In this document: piece after piece, positions 9,606 to 20,930 of the stretch
How the letters are laid out: each line of letters opens with the position of its first letter
How positions within the stretch are numbered: position 1 is the stretch's first letter
Assembly (NCBI GenBank): GCA_024160085.1
Contig: JAMDYG010000001.1
Span: 372,001 to 436,000, forward strand
Length of the DNA stretch: 64,000 bases
Source: Serratia symbiotica
GTDB lineage: Bacteria; Pseudomonadota; Gammaproteobacteria; Enterobacterales; Enterobacteriaceae
Direction of reading: 5' to 3'
Notes under the pieces: generated by a model
Databases searched by the model: none
Told to the model about the DNA's origin: nothing
The model's input: the letters and a program-made list of their open reading frames with translations, nothing else
Translations under genes and position numbers: made by a program

Positions 9606-12079
9606 TTACACCAAGCCCATCGCCGAATCTAACAACTTTATCGTGTTGGATAAGTTTAAGAAAGAATGGATGGTAGCTGAAAGCTACCAAAGCAAGAACG
9701 ATCTGGAGCGGGAGCTGATCCAGGACTTAGTCAACCATGGCTATGAGTTCCTGCTCAGCCTGAATACTCCCGAAGCCATGCTAGCCAATGTGCGAGTGCA
9801 ATTGCAAACGCTCAATAATGTGCAATTTGCTGATGGTGAATGGACGCGTTTTGTAGAAACCTACTTCGATAAGCCAAGCGATACCATTGTGGATAAGACT
9901 CGCAAAATTCATGATGACTACATCTACGACTTCGTTTTCGATGATGGCCGCATCAAGAACATCTATCTGCTGGATAAGAGGAATATCTCCCGTAACAAGG
10001 TACAGGTGATCAAGCGGTTTTAATAAACCGGCAGCCATGCCAATCGCTACGATGTGACCATTTTGGTCAATAGCTTGGCTTGCCTTTGGTGCAGATTGAA
10101 CTGAAAAAACGTAGCGTTGCTATTCGAGAAGACTTTAACTAGGCACACCGTTATAGTAAAGAGAGTTTTAACAGTGGGTATTCTATCTATAAGTATTTGC
10201 AACTGTTTGTCATCTCTAACGGTACTGATAGTCACTATTTTGCTAACACCACGGCACGCAATAAAAACAGCTTCGACTTCACCATGAACTGGGCGAAGGT
10301 AGATAACAACCTGATCAAGGATTTGAAGGACTTTACCGCTACCTTCTTTCAGAAGCATACCTTGCTAAAGGTGTTGCTGTATTATTTAGTGTTTGATGTG
10401 AGTAACACTTTGTTGGTGATGCGCCTTTACCAGATTGCCGCTACTGAGCGCATCTTGTGGAAAATTAAAAGCGCCTTTGAGGCGAAAAACTGGAGCAAGC
10501 CGGAAAGCGGCGGCTTTATTTGGCACACCGCAGGTTCTGGCAAGAACCTCACCATTTTTAAGGTAGCGTATTTGGCCATCGAGCTGGAGTTTATCGACAA
10601 GATATTCTTCGTCGTGGACCGCAAGGATCTGGATTATCAGACCATGAAGAAATACCAGCGCTTTTCACCGGATAGCGTAAATGGCTCTGATAGTACTGCT
10701 GGTCTAAAGCGCAATCTGGATAAAGACGACAATAAGATCATCGTTACCACCATCCAAAAGCTCAATAACCTGATGAAAAGTGAAGATGATTTGCCCTATC
10801 TACACCCAACAGGTGGTATTTATTTTTGATGAGTGCCACCTCAGTTAGTTTGGTGAAGCGCAAAAGAATCTGAAGAAGAAGTTTAAACGCTTCTATCAAT
10901 TTAGTTTTACCGGCACCCCCATCTTCCTACAGAACGTGCTTGGCGCAGACACCACTGCCAGCGTGTTTGGCCGTTAGTTGCACTCATATGTTATCATCGA
11001 TGCTATTCGTGATGAAAAGGTGCTCAAGTTTAAGGTGGACTACAACGACGTTCGTCCACAGTTCAAAGCCATTGAGACCTAACAGAATGAGAAAAAGCTC
11101 AGTGCTGCTGAAAACCGGCAGGTCTTGTTGCATCCTGACCGTATCCACGAAATGACCCTGTATATCCTGAACAATTTCCAGCAAAAGACGCATCGCCTAC
11201 AAGCGAACACCAAGGGTTTTAATGCCATATTTGCGGTGAGTAGTGTGGATGCGGCCAAGCTCTATTATGAGTCGTTCACGGAATTACAGAAGAAGAGCGA
11301 AAAACTACTGAAAGTGGCCACCATCTTCTCGTTTGTAGCCAATGAAGAACAAGATACTATGGGCAATATCCAAGATGAAAGTTTTGATGTTTCGGCCATG
11401 AATAGCAGTGCCAAAGAGTTTTTAAGCGCGGCTATCGCTGACTATAACGCGCTATTTAAAACCAATTTCAGCTTAGACAGCAATGGGCTCCATAATTATT
11501 ACCGCGATCTAGCCAAACAGGTTAAAACTAAGGAGATCGATCTACTAATTGTGGTGGGTATGTTCCTAACCGGCTTTGATGACCCGACGCTGAACACTCT
11601 GTTTATGGATAAAAACTTGCGTTATCACGGTTTGATGCGGGCCTATTCGCGTACTAACCACATTTATGATGCTACCAAAACCTTTGGTAATATCGTTACC
11701 TTCCGTGACCTGGAACAAGCGACCGTGGATGCCAGCACCATGTTTGGTGACAAAAACACCAAGAACATGGTGCTGGAAAAGAGCTACAAGGAATACATTG
11801 ATGAGCACAAGACAGGTCACTAATACTCGCTACCACGGACTTTTAAACTCTCAGATGGCGCGCTGGCGACCATTTGCAACATTACGAGCGATCTGCCACC
11901 GGATGATGAGGTTATTGATGCCGCTTATGTGAAGCGCACCCGCTATCGGCTGAAGGAACATGGGTTCAGCGCGGTATGGTAAAGAGTTAAGTACGCAGTA
12001 TCAGGTTATTATCCAGAACAATCGCCGGGGAGTGGCTAAGAAAGATCGTACAAAAGATTTTGCTAAATTGGTGAGCTAG
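9598..12079 (+). pseudogene. hsdR: HsdR, type I restriction endonuclease/translocase subunit, broken
   Basis: HsdR supplies ATP-driven DNA translocation and cleavage. Visible in order: N-terminal RecB-like nuclease ([16 protein letters not shown], then the ExK core IELKKRSVAIRED near 10095), P-loop [19 protein letters not shown] near 10525, [13 protein letters not shown], the DECH box near 10830, FSFTGTPIF near 10905, and helicase motif [21 protein letters not shown] near 11555. The C-terminal part degrades after 11820. Stops near 10021, 10138, 10845, 10976, 11080 and 11821 and several frameshifts make it a pseudogene. The P-loop reads GSGKN in place of GSGKT. Start 9598 ([14 protein letters not shown]) overlaps the end of prrC by 8 bp. 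Type IC-like. Confidence 0.85.
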
Positions 12080-12235
12080 GCAACGGTTAATCAGCAGACT
12101 TTTTTAACTAGTACCGTCCTCGGTGATAGTCTTTTTCACTTTCATAAATTGCATATACGCACCTTTAGGTCATATTAGCCTTATGTCATTGAGAGAGATA
12201 GTCGTATTAGGGAAGAGGAAGATGATTACGGGCGG

Positions 12236-12438
12236 GACTGCTGAATGCGCTGTTGCACCCAAGCCTCCACTTCGCTCTGTAACCAACGAGAGCTACGCCC
12301 CAGTTTGATGGGATTCGAGAACTCACCAAGTTGAATCAGTTTGTAGAACCACTTGTCTGTAAGCTGAGTAAAGCCCGTAATAAACGCCATATCGACAAGC
12401 TAATCGTTTAATAGTAGAGATAGTGTGTTGGTATTCAT
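12236..12438 (-). pseudogene. AlpA-family island regulator, short, with an early in-frame stop
   Basis: On the reverse strand the frame reads MNTNTLSLLLND, TAG, LVDMAFITGFTQLTDKWFYK and then LIQLGEFSNPIKLGRSSRW followed by LQSEVEAWVQQRIQQSRP. This is the AlpA/MerR-like winged helix found on P4-type islands, where it activates integrase or excision genes. Family members are about 65-70 residues. The stop could be bypassed by the internal Met at 12390, giving 51 residues that keep most of the HTH. A start at 12438 is preceded by a good Shine-Dalgarno inside an inverted repeat. It probably marks the distal part of the selC island. The 156 bp between hsdR and this gene hold nothing recognised. 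Confidence 0.7.
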
Positions 12439-12446
12439 GATTAAAT

Positions 12447-12472
12447 CTCCTTTAAGTCAGTTGGTTAAAGGA
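12447..12472 (-). promoter_or_regulatory. 9-bp perfect inverted repeat covering the alpA ribosome binding site
   Basis: CTCCTTTAA, 8 nt, then TTAAAGGAG. On the reverse strand the GGAG nearer the gene lies 9 bp before the alpA ATG at 12438 and would be paired in the hairpin, so the structure could occlude the ribosome binding site. On the forward strand the other arm gives AAAGGAGGA just before an ATG at 12475. Function is inferred only from the position. Confidence 0.5.
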
Positions 12473-12625
12473 GGAATGACTGTCATTAGGTATGTGTTTC
12501 GGCCTTCCTCAGTGGATGAAAGGCCGTGTAAAAAGTACTGTTAATCCTAACTTTCAGAGTAAGCGTAAAGGCAATGCCGTATTGACGGTTAATGAGAAGT
12601 AAGATCCACTTTTCCAGGGCAGAAG

Positions 12626-13150
12626 TTAGGCCACTTTATTACAGGGCCACTCGGGCAGTACACTCAGGATATGACGTAGATAAGCCTGCGGGTCGATTCC
12701 GTTGAGTTTGCACGTACCAGTCAGGTGGTACAGCAGTGCGCCGCGCTCACCACCATGGTCGCTGCTGAAGAAGATATAATTTTTCCCCAGACAGACGGCC
12801 CTCAACACCCGTTCCACTGCGTTATTGTCAGGTTCCGCCAGCCCATCATCGGCGTAATAACACAACGCATCCCATTGGTTCAACGTATACGCTAACGCTT
12901 TACCCAACTGGGATTTTTTCGACAGCGTCGTGCTTTTATCCGCTATCCACTCATGGAGTGAGTCGAGTAACGGTTTAGCTAGGCCCTGTCTCTGACTGCC
13001 TTTTTGCTTCCATCCTGCCGCGCGTATTTCTTCCTCTATAACGTAGAGCTGACCGATTCGTTTCAGGGCTTCCTCGGCCGTGGCATCCTGGGTACTGTGA
13101 TGTACACACATCATGGGTTTTTCTACGGGCGTGCGCCCAGCATGCAGCCT
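12626..13150 (-). pseudogene. IS66 TnpC transposase, inverted C-terminal fragment
   Basis: The reverse strand has an open frame of about 175 residues equal to the C-terminal half of IS66 TnpC: HAGRTPVEKPMM, ATAEEALKRIGQLYVIEEEI, LSKKSQLGKALAYTLNQWDA, the catalytic-region signature GLAEPDNNAVERVLRAVCLG, SSDHGGERGALLYHL and the end SVLPEWPCNKVA. The ORF lacks its N-terminal two thirds but is less damaged than the forward-strand copy of the same segment at 14490-15015. The break with non-IS66-tnpC sequence is near 13148-13150. Confidence 0.8.
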
Positions 13151-13284
13151 TCTACCCTGACAGAAACCCACGTGGCAGAAGGTGGCGTTCAGCGAAGAAG
13201 GCTGACAGGTTATGGCGTTATGATCACCTGATTCTGTCGGGGCAGATATCCCTTCAATAGGCAGCGCGCCTCAGGTTCAGTCTG

Positions 13285-13447
13285 AAAATCCTCTAGGCCG
13301 GTTCGTCTGGCCCATGGTTCATGATGGTAAAATCGCCATTACCCGCTCACAGCTTGCCATGCTTCTCGATAAACTGGACTGGCAGCAGCCGAACCACCCC
13401 CCGCTTTAACTTGCTGACAATGTTGTAAAAACACCATGACCCCATTA
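13285..13447 (+). pseudogene. IS66 TnpB accessory protein, 3' remnant
   Basis: The segment reads GRFVWPMVHDGKIAITRSQL followed by AMLLDKLDWQQPNHPPL and a stop. This is the usual end of IS66 TnpB (the GRF.WP and Q...LL..LDW features). The 5' part is replaced by about 100 bp of unrecognised sequence and the inverted tnpC end. It lies directly before tnpC, as in intact IS66. Confidence 0.65.
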
Positions 13448-13452
13448 TAACC

Positions 13453-15014
13453 ATGGTCATGGAACACCACTATCTCACCCACATCGCAGCCCTTGAAAAA
13501 GAGCTCTGACAGAAAAATAACAAATTCAGCCTCGTGGAAGAGACTGAGTCCTTCCTGAGCTCGGCGCTGTCCCGTGCAGAAGAAAAGATAGAAAACGAAA
13601 AGCGGGAAATAGAGCATCTACGTACGCAACTGGAAAAGCTGCACCGGATATTGTTCGGTACCCGCTCTGAAAAACTTCGCCGACAGGTGGAAGAGGCTGA
13701 AGCGGTGCTGAAACTGCACGAGCAGGCTGGTGACCGTCACAACGGTCGGAAAACGACCCGCAAGTTCCCAGTCAGCTTCGCCAGTCCCGGTATCGTTAGC
13801 CACTTCCCGAACACCTTCCGTGTGAGATGAACCGCCTTGAGCCCGTGGAAACCGGCTGTCATAAGTGCGGAAGTAACCTTAAATATCTCGGCGAAGTCAG
13901 CGCAGAACAGCTGGAAATGGTCGCCTGCGCTCTGAAAGTAATCCGCACCGTCAGGGTGAAAAAGGCGTGCGAAAAGTGTGACTGCATTTTTGAAGCCCCC
14001 CTCGCGTCCCATTGACCGCGGCATCGCAGGGCCTAGCCTGCTGTCCCAGGTGATGACGTCAAAATACGGCTAACACTTGCCCTTGTATCGTCAAACTGAA
14101 ATCCTAGCCCGTCAGGGCGTGGACCTGAGTCGAGCCTTGCTCTCCAACTGGGTAGATGCCTGCTGCTGGTTAACGGCACCGCTGAACGAAGCACTGTACC
14201 GCTACGTCGGATACCCGCAAACTTCATACCGACGATACGCCGGTGCCAGTGTTGTCCCCGGGTAGGAAGAAGACGAAAACTGGGCGGCTCTGGACTTATG
14301 TCCGCGATAACCGTAACGTTAGTTCATCAGACACACCGGCGGCCTGGTTTGCCTACTCGCCGGACCGGCAGGGAAAACATCCGCAACAACATCTTCGCCA
14401 ATATAGTGGCATGTTGCCGGCCGATGCGTGCGGCGGTTATGACCAGTTGTTCAATGCAGAACGTGAAGACGGTGCACTGATCGAGGTTGCATGCTGGGCA
14501 CACGCCCGTAGAAAAACCCATGATGTTGTACATCAGTACCCAGGATGCCACGGCCGAGGAAGCCCTGAAACGCATCGGTCAACTCTACGTTATAGAGGAA
14601 GAAATACGTGCGGCAGGACGGAAGCAAAAAGGTAGTCAGGCAGTCAGAGACGGGACCGAGCTAAACCGTTACTCGACTCACTACATGAGTAGATAGTGGA
14701 TAAAAGCGCGACGCTGTCGAAAAAAATCCCAGTTGGGTGAAGCGTTAGCGTATACGTTAAACCAATGGGATGCGTTATGTTATTACGCCGATGATGGGCT
14801 GGCGGAACCTGACAATAACGCAGTGGAACGGGCGTTGAGAAACATCTGTCTGGGGAAAATTATATCTTCTTCGGCAGCGACCATGGTGGTGAGCGCGGCG
14901 CACTGCTGTACCACCTGACCGGTACGTGCAAACTCAACGGAATCTAACCGCAGGCTTATCTACGTCATATCCTGAGTGTACTGCCGGAGTGGCCCCGTAT
15001 AATAAAGTGGCCTA
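13453..15014 (+). pseudogene. IS66 TnpC transposase, broken
   Basis: From ATG 13453 the frame reads MVMEHHYLTHIAALEKEL, stop, then a coiled-coil segment (SSALSRAEEKIENEKREIEH) and LHRILFGTRSEKLRRQVEEA. The zinc-binding segment follows (TGCHKCGSNLKYLGEVSAEQ; ACEKCDCIFE). Then come PLYRQTEILARQGVDLSRAL, DDTPVPVLSPG-like sequence in another frame, YSGMLPADACGGYDQLF, ACWAHARRK, and the C-terminal NQWDALCYYADDGLAEPDNN block. At least six stops or frameshifts. The product would have been the DDE transposase of the element. Confidence 0.8.
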
Positions 15015-15086
15015 ACTTCTGCCCTCAAAAGTGGATCTCGCTTCTCATTAACCGTCAATACGGCATTGCCTTTACGCTTACTTCCG

Positions 15087-15242
15087 TTCAACACATGGGG
15101 CAACATCTTCGTGGACGAAATAATGGCGGTGGCTGCTGCAGACGGGCTGATCCACCATGGGTATATCTTCGAGGTAACGGGAGAGAGCTACAGAAAGAAA
15201 ATGTCAAAAGCGGTAATACAACAGTCAGCTAAGCAGCAGTAA
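15087..15242 (+). pseudogene. IstB (IS21 helper ATPase), C-terminal fragment
   Basis: Six bases after the IS66 end the frame reads FNTWGNIFVDEIMAVAAADG, then LIHHGYIFEVTGESYRKK and a stop at 15240. This is the conserved C-terminus of IstB-type ATPases of IS21 elements (NWG.IFGD....AI.DRL.HH). The rest of istB and istA are absent. The IS66 element seems to have landed in, or recombined into, an IS21 copy. Confidence 0.7.
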
Positions 15243-15448
15243 CGTCAAGGCGGCCAGAATAGTTAACGCGTACTGGACAAAATAGTTGACGTCTAATAAA
15301 CAAAGCCAGAATTAGGTTATCGTGTCAGTTTTCACATCTGTGAAATCCTGCTTCCTCGACAACAAGACAGATTCGCCGCACTGCGGATAAAACAACGCCC
15401 GGCAGGACAACGATGCCGGTGGTGACAACATTATGCAAAACGCGGCCT

Positions 15449-15823
15449 AAGGCGTTTGAAAGCTGGTTACAGGTGAAGAGGCAGAAGACGGCACCGAACT
15501 AGGGGATACGCAAGGCCATCGACTATGCGTTGAAGCGGTGGCCGGCGTTACTGGTGTACCTGGAGGATAGTCGGGTACTGATAGACAACAACTGGACGGA
15601 GAACATGATACGTCCGGTGGCGGTCGGTCGCAAAAACTGGCTCTTTGCAGGCAGTCTGCATGCGGGTCAGCGAATGGCTAATATCCTGAGTCTGCTGGAT
15701 ACGGCGCAGCTGAACGGTCTGGAGCCGTATACCTGGTTGCGTGATATGCTGACGCGGTTGCCGTCGTGGCCGAACCGGCGTTTGAATAAGCTGCTGCCGT
15801 ACGCCAGCAATACCTTCCGTTAG
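15449..15823 (+). pseudogene. Second, distinct IS66-family transposase, C-terminal fragment
   Basis: AFESWLQVKRQKTAPN, a TAG, GIRKAIDYALKRWPALLVYL, then the IS66 signature NNWTENMIRPVAVGRKNWLF, SLHAGQRMANILSLLDTAQL, NGLEPYTWLRDMLTRLPSWP and NRRLNKLLPYA up to TAG 15823. The sequence differs clearly from the tnpC at 13453, so it comes from a different IS66 subgroup. The 5' two thirds are missing. The 15243-15448 stretch before it contains no gene I can name. Confidence 0.75.
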
Positions 15824-15846
15824 TCCTCTGAAAATCCAAAATACAG

Positions 15847-15871
15847 ACTCACCTTGCAACGCAAGGTGAGT
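15847..15871. repeat. Perfect 11-bp inverted repeat, 3-nt loop
   Basis: ACTCACCTTGC-AAC-GCAAGGTGAGT. It follows the second IS66 fragment by 24 bp. There is no strong T-run, so a terminator role is uncertain. It shares the CACCTTG/CAAGGTG core with the hairpin at 3510-3544. Confidence 0.7.
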
Positions 15872-15900
15872 TTACCGCGAGATTACGGACAACGGAACAT

Positions 15901-16131
15901 AACCGTCGCTCTATAGTGGAAATGGCCATGTACCGGGTAAAACAGCTGTTCGGAGGCTCATTGACGCTACCTGACTACCGACGGTCAGGTAGCAGAGGCT
16001 TTGGCCATAGTGTGTGCCCCTGAACAAGATGACGAAGGCAGGTATGCCAGAAAGCATTCGTATTGCCTGAAAATCCGACCAGCTACACTACAGGGACGCT
16101 CGCCCGGGATCTAATTTATTCAACAAAGCCC
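15901..16131 (+). mobile_element. IS5-family (IS903-like) 3' end
   Basis: The coding part reads NRRSIVEMAMYRVKQLFGGS, then after a frameshift DGQVAEALAIV, and after another LNKMTKAGMPESIRIA with a TGA at 16068. This is the transposase C-terminus of the IS5/IS903 group. The terminal repeat-like sequence AATTTATTCAACAAAGCCC ends at about 16131, leaving about 4 bp before the gyrB stop codon at 16135. The 5' part of the element is lost. Confidence 0.75.
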
Positions 16132-16134
16132 TTG

Positions 16135-18567
<2,433 letters not shown>

Positions 18568-19665
18568 TTAGTCTTGTGGTTGAACTGCTATTTTACCTTG
18601 TTCCACACGGAACATCTTGCCCTTTTCACCGGCCATTTCGGTCACTTGTTTAGCGCTGACTGCGCCGCTGACAAAGACTTAGGCCTGAGTGGCTTTCAGG
18701 CGATCGGCCAGCAACCAGCGACGGCCAATATCCAGCTCGGAGGCTGAATCATCAATCAGGTACAGGCAATGCCGCCCGCTCTGCCAGGTGAGAAACTCAC
18801 CCTGTGCTAAGCGCAACGCGCACATCAGCAATTTTAGTTGACCGCGCGATAATAAGTCCTCTACCGGCATGCCAGCGGCACGGATGCGGAAGTCTACCTT
18901 ATGCGGCCCTGCTGCGGTATAGGTCAACGCTCTGTCGCGTTCAAACAAGCGCTCCAGCAGTTATCCGTAGTCGCTCTCTTTTTCCCAGCCGTGCTGGAAA
19001 GAGAAACTTAGGGCAAATTCTGGCAGAAACTGCGCACAGGTCCTCGGTGATATCTGCGGCGATCGCCTCGCTGTATTTTGCCTGCCACTCACTGATGCGC
19101 TCGGCCAATGGGATCAGTTGCTGATCCCAGGCGCGGATCTTTGCATAACGACTGACCTGGCGCAGTGCCGCATTGCGCTGCTTCAGTAACCGTTTCAGGT
19201 AACTCCAGGCGGTGAAGAAACCGGGATCGTTATGAAAACATCCTCAGTTTAAAAAAGCGCGCCGGAATTTTGTCCCGCCGTTTAGCAGGGTAAAACCTTC
19301 AGGAGTGGTTAGCTGCATCGGTAATAGTTGCGCTAGCTCAGCCACTTTGTGACTATCACTGCCATCGATGCGTACTTTGCTCTCACTCTGCCGATTCTTT
19401 TGCTTAATCCTACGGAGATCTCTCGTTCTGCGCTGTCAATACGGCTATGCAATACGAATTTTGGATGCTCATGGCAGATCACCTGCCCAGCCAGCCTGTA
19501 AACTGCGGAAAGCGCGCCCATGGCCAAGGGTATATACCACCTCCAGCACGCTAGTTTTCCCACTGTCGTTGGGGCACCAACCAGAAAGTTGAATCCCGGC
19601 ACCAGCGCCAAATCCGCCGCTTCGATATTGCGAAAGTCTTTAATCAGTAAACGCGTCAAAGCCAT
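18568..19665 (-). pseudogene. recF: RecF recombination mediator, frameshifted
   Basis: RecF is an SMC-like ATPase that loads RecA at gaps with RecO and RecR. The N-terminus is clean ([31 protein letters not shown]), but the P-loop GANGSGKTS reads GAPTTVGKL after local indels. A stop in the middle and frameshifts near 19395, 19250 and 19000 follow. Recognisable later pieces are [20 protein letters not shown], the signature [20 protein letters not shown], and [11 protein letters not shown] (Walker B). A TAA near 18680 replaces the Gln of KATQAQVFVS. The tail [16 protein letters not shown] ends at 18568. Its position in the replication operon is normal. The 160 bp between dnaN and recF are noncoding and longer than usual. 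Confidence 0.9.
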
Positions 19666-19825
19666 GCTGCAGTTATCTTAATCATCGAACAACCCAGAGT
19701 GTAATCCGTCGCTGACCATTTACGCGCGGCCAGCGCGCAGCAACCAGAGCCATACACAGAGTACGTGAGGATTGCGAGTACTGCCACCAATCCGCAAAGG
19801 GGCAAGTAAAAACGCCTACCATCGT

Positions 19826-20926
19826 TCAGAGACGCATTGGCATGACGACGTAGGCTGCCTCCTGGCTGACGCCATCTTCAATCTGCACACTGGAGACCGA
19901 ATCGGTGAGAAGCAGGCGTACATTTTCACTCTTGAGGGCGTTCAAAACGTCCAGTACATAGCTGACATTGAAGCCAATTTCCATCTCTGTGCCGTCATAT
20001 CTGACATCCAGGATCTCTTCCGCTTCTTCCTGTTCAGGATTGTTGGCGGTGATCTTCAACTGATTGTGGCTGGCGTACAACCGCACACCACGAAATTTCT
20101 CGTTCGACAGGATAGCCACGCGGGCAAACGCCTGCTTGAGAAGATCACAGCCCGCTTCTAGTATTTTATCGGGGTTCTTCGGCAACACGCGGCGATAATC
20201 CGGGAATCGGCCATCAACTAGCTTAGAGGTAAAGATAAAATCCCCCACATGGGCGCGAATGTTGTTACTGCCAATCTGTAATTGCAATGGAGTATCACCG
20301 TTATCCAGCAGGCGTACTAGTTCCATCACTCCTTTACGCGGTACGATCACCGAATGTGACGGTAGCTGTTGACCTATTAGCATTGAGCATACCGCCAGAC
20401 GGTGACCATCAGTGGCGATAGTACGCAGCTCTTCGCCTTTAGTTTCAAACAGCATGCCATTCAGGTAATAACGCACGTCTTGATGGGCCATCGAAAATTG
20501 AGTGGCTTCGATCAGGCGCTTCAGCGTTGCCTGCTGCAGGGTGAATTCCACTTCGCTCTGCCAATCGTCTAGGTTCGGAAAATCCGCTGCTGGAAGTGTG
20601 GACAGCGAGAAACGGCTGCGGCCAGAACGCACCAATATACGTTCGTTCTCCAGCGTTATGGCGATCTCTGCCCCTTCCGGTAAGCCACGGCATATATCAA
20701 AGAATTTACGCGCGGGCACGGTTGTCGCACCAGCTTCATGAGGCTGGGACAAGGCGACGCAAGCTACCATCTCCATCTCCATATCGGTGCCGGTTAGCAA
20801 CAGAGAACCTTCCATCACCTGCAACAGCAGGTTACTCAGAATCGGCAGCATTGGGCGGACACCCAATGGGCTACTCACCTGTTGTAGCGGTTTTAGTAGA
20901 TGCTCACGTTCAACGATAAATTTCAT
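19826..20926 (-). CDS. dnaN: DNA polymerase III beta sliding clamp
   Basis: The ring-shaped dimer that tethers polymerase III to DNA. At 366 residues it is exactly the enterobacterial length. The start MKFIVEREHLLKPLQQVSSP and the C-terminal PMRL, which lines the hydrophobic pocket for clamp-binding motifs, are both present, with the three repeated clamp domains between them uninterrupted. The start codon lies 4 bp after the dnaA stop, so the two are cotranscribed. No damage seen. Confidence 0.97.
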   Translation of the reverse strand: MKFIVEREHLLKPLQQVSSPLGVRPMLPILSNLLLQVMEGSLLLTGTDMEMEMVACVALSQPHEAGATTVPARKFFDICRGLPEGAEIAITLENERILVRSGRSRFSLSTLPAADFPNLDDWQSEVEFTLQQATLKRLIEATQFSMAHQDVRYYLNGMLFETKGEELRTIATDGHRLAVCSMLIGQQLPSHSVIVPRKGVMELVRLLDNGDTPLQLQIGSNNIRAHVGDFIFTSKLVDGRFPDYRRVLPKNPDKILEAGCDLLKQAFARVAILSNEKFRGVRLYASHNQLKITANNPEQEEAEEILDVRYDGTEMEIGFNVSYVLDVLNALKSENVRLLLTDSVSSVQIEDGVSQEAAYVVMPMRL

Positions 20927-20930
20927 AGAG

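Larger units (their letters stand above)
12559..15081 (+). mobile_element. IS66-family element with its right end duplicated in inverted orientation on the left
   Basis: Both outer edges carry the IS66-type terminal sequence GTAAGCG reading inward (12559 and, as CGCTTAC, ending 15081). The total of 2,523 bp is a normal IS66 length. The left ~590 bp, however, is not tnpA/tnpB but a reverse-complement copy of the right ~590 bp (the tnpC 3' end), with about one change per 10-15 bases. The middle (13250-14480) carries a tnpB 3' remnant and most of a broken tnpC on the forward strand. I see no target-site duplication (CTTTCAGA before, TTCCGTTC after). The structure is best read as a rearrangement between two copies. 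Confidence 0.75.

Noticed and set aside
5723-12079. A new defence system type
   Set aside because: All parts correspond to a known arrangement (type IC HsdMSR with an embedded PrrC). The interest lies in its context and decay, not in a new architecture.
12481-12600. A short forward frame (GLPQWMKGRVKSTVNPNF) running across the IS66 left end
   Set aside because: It runs into the IS66 terminal repeat, so at most it is a truncated relic; I could not match it to a family.
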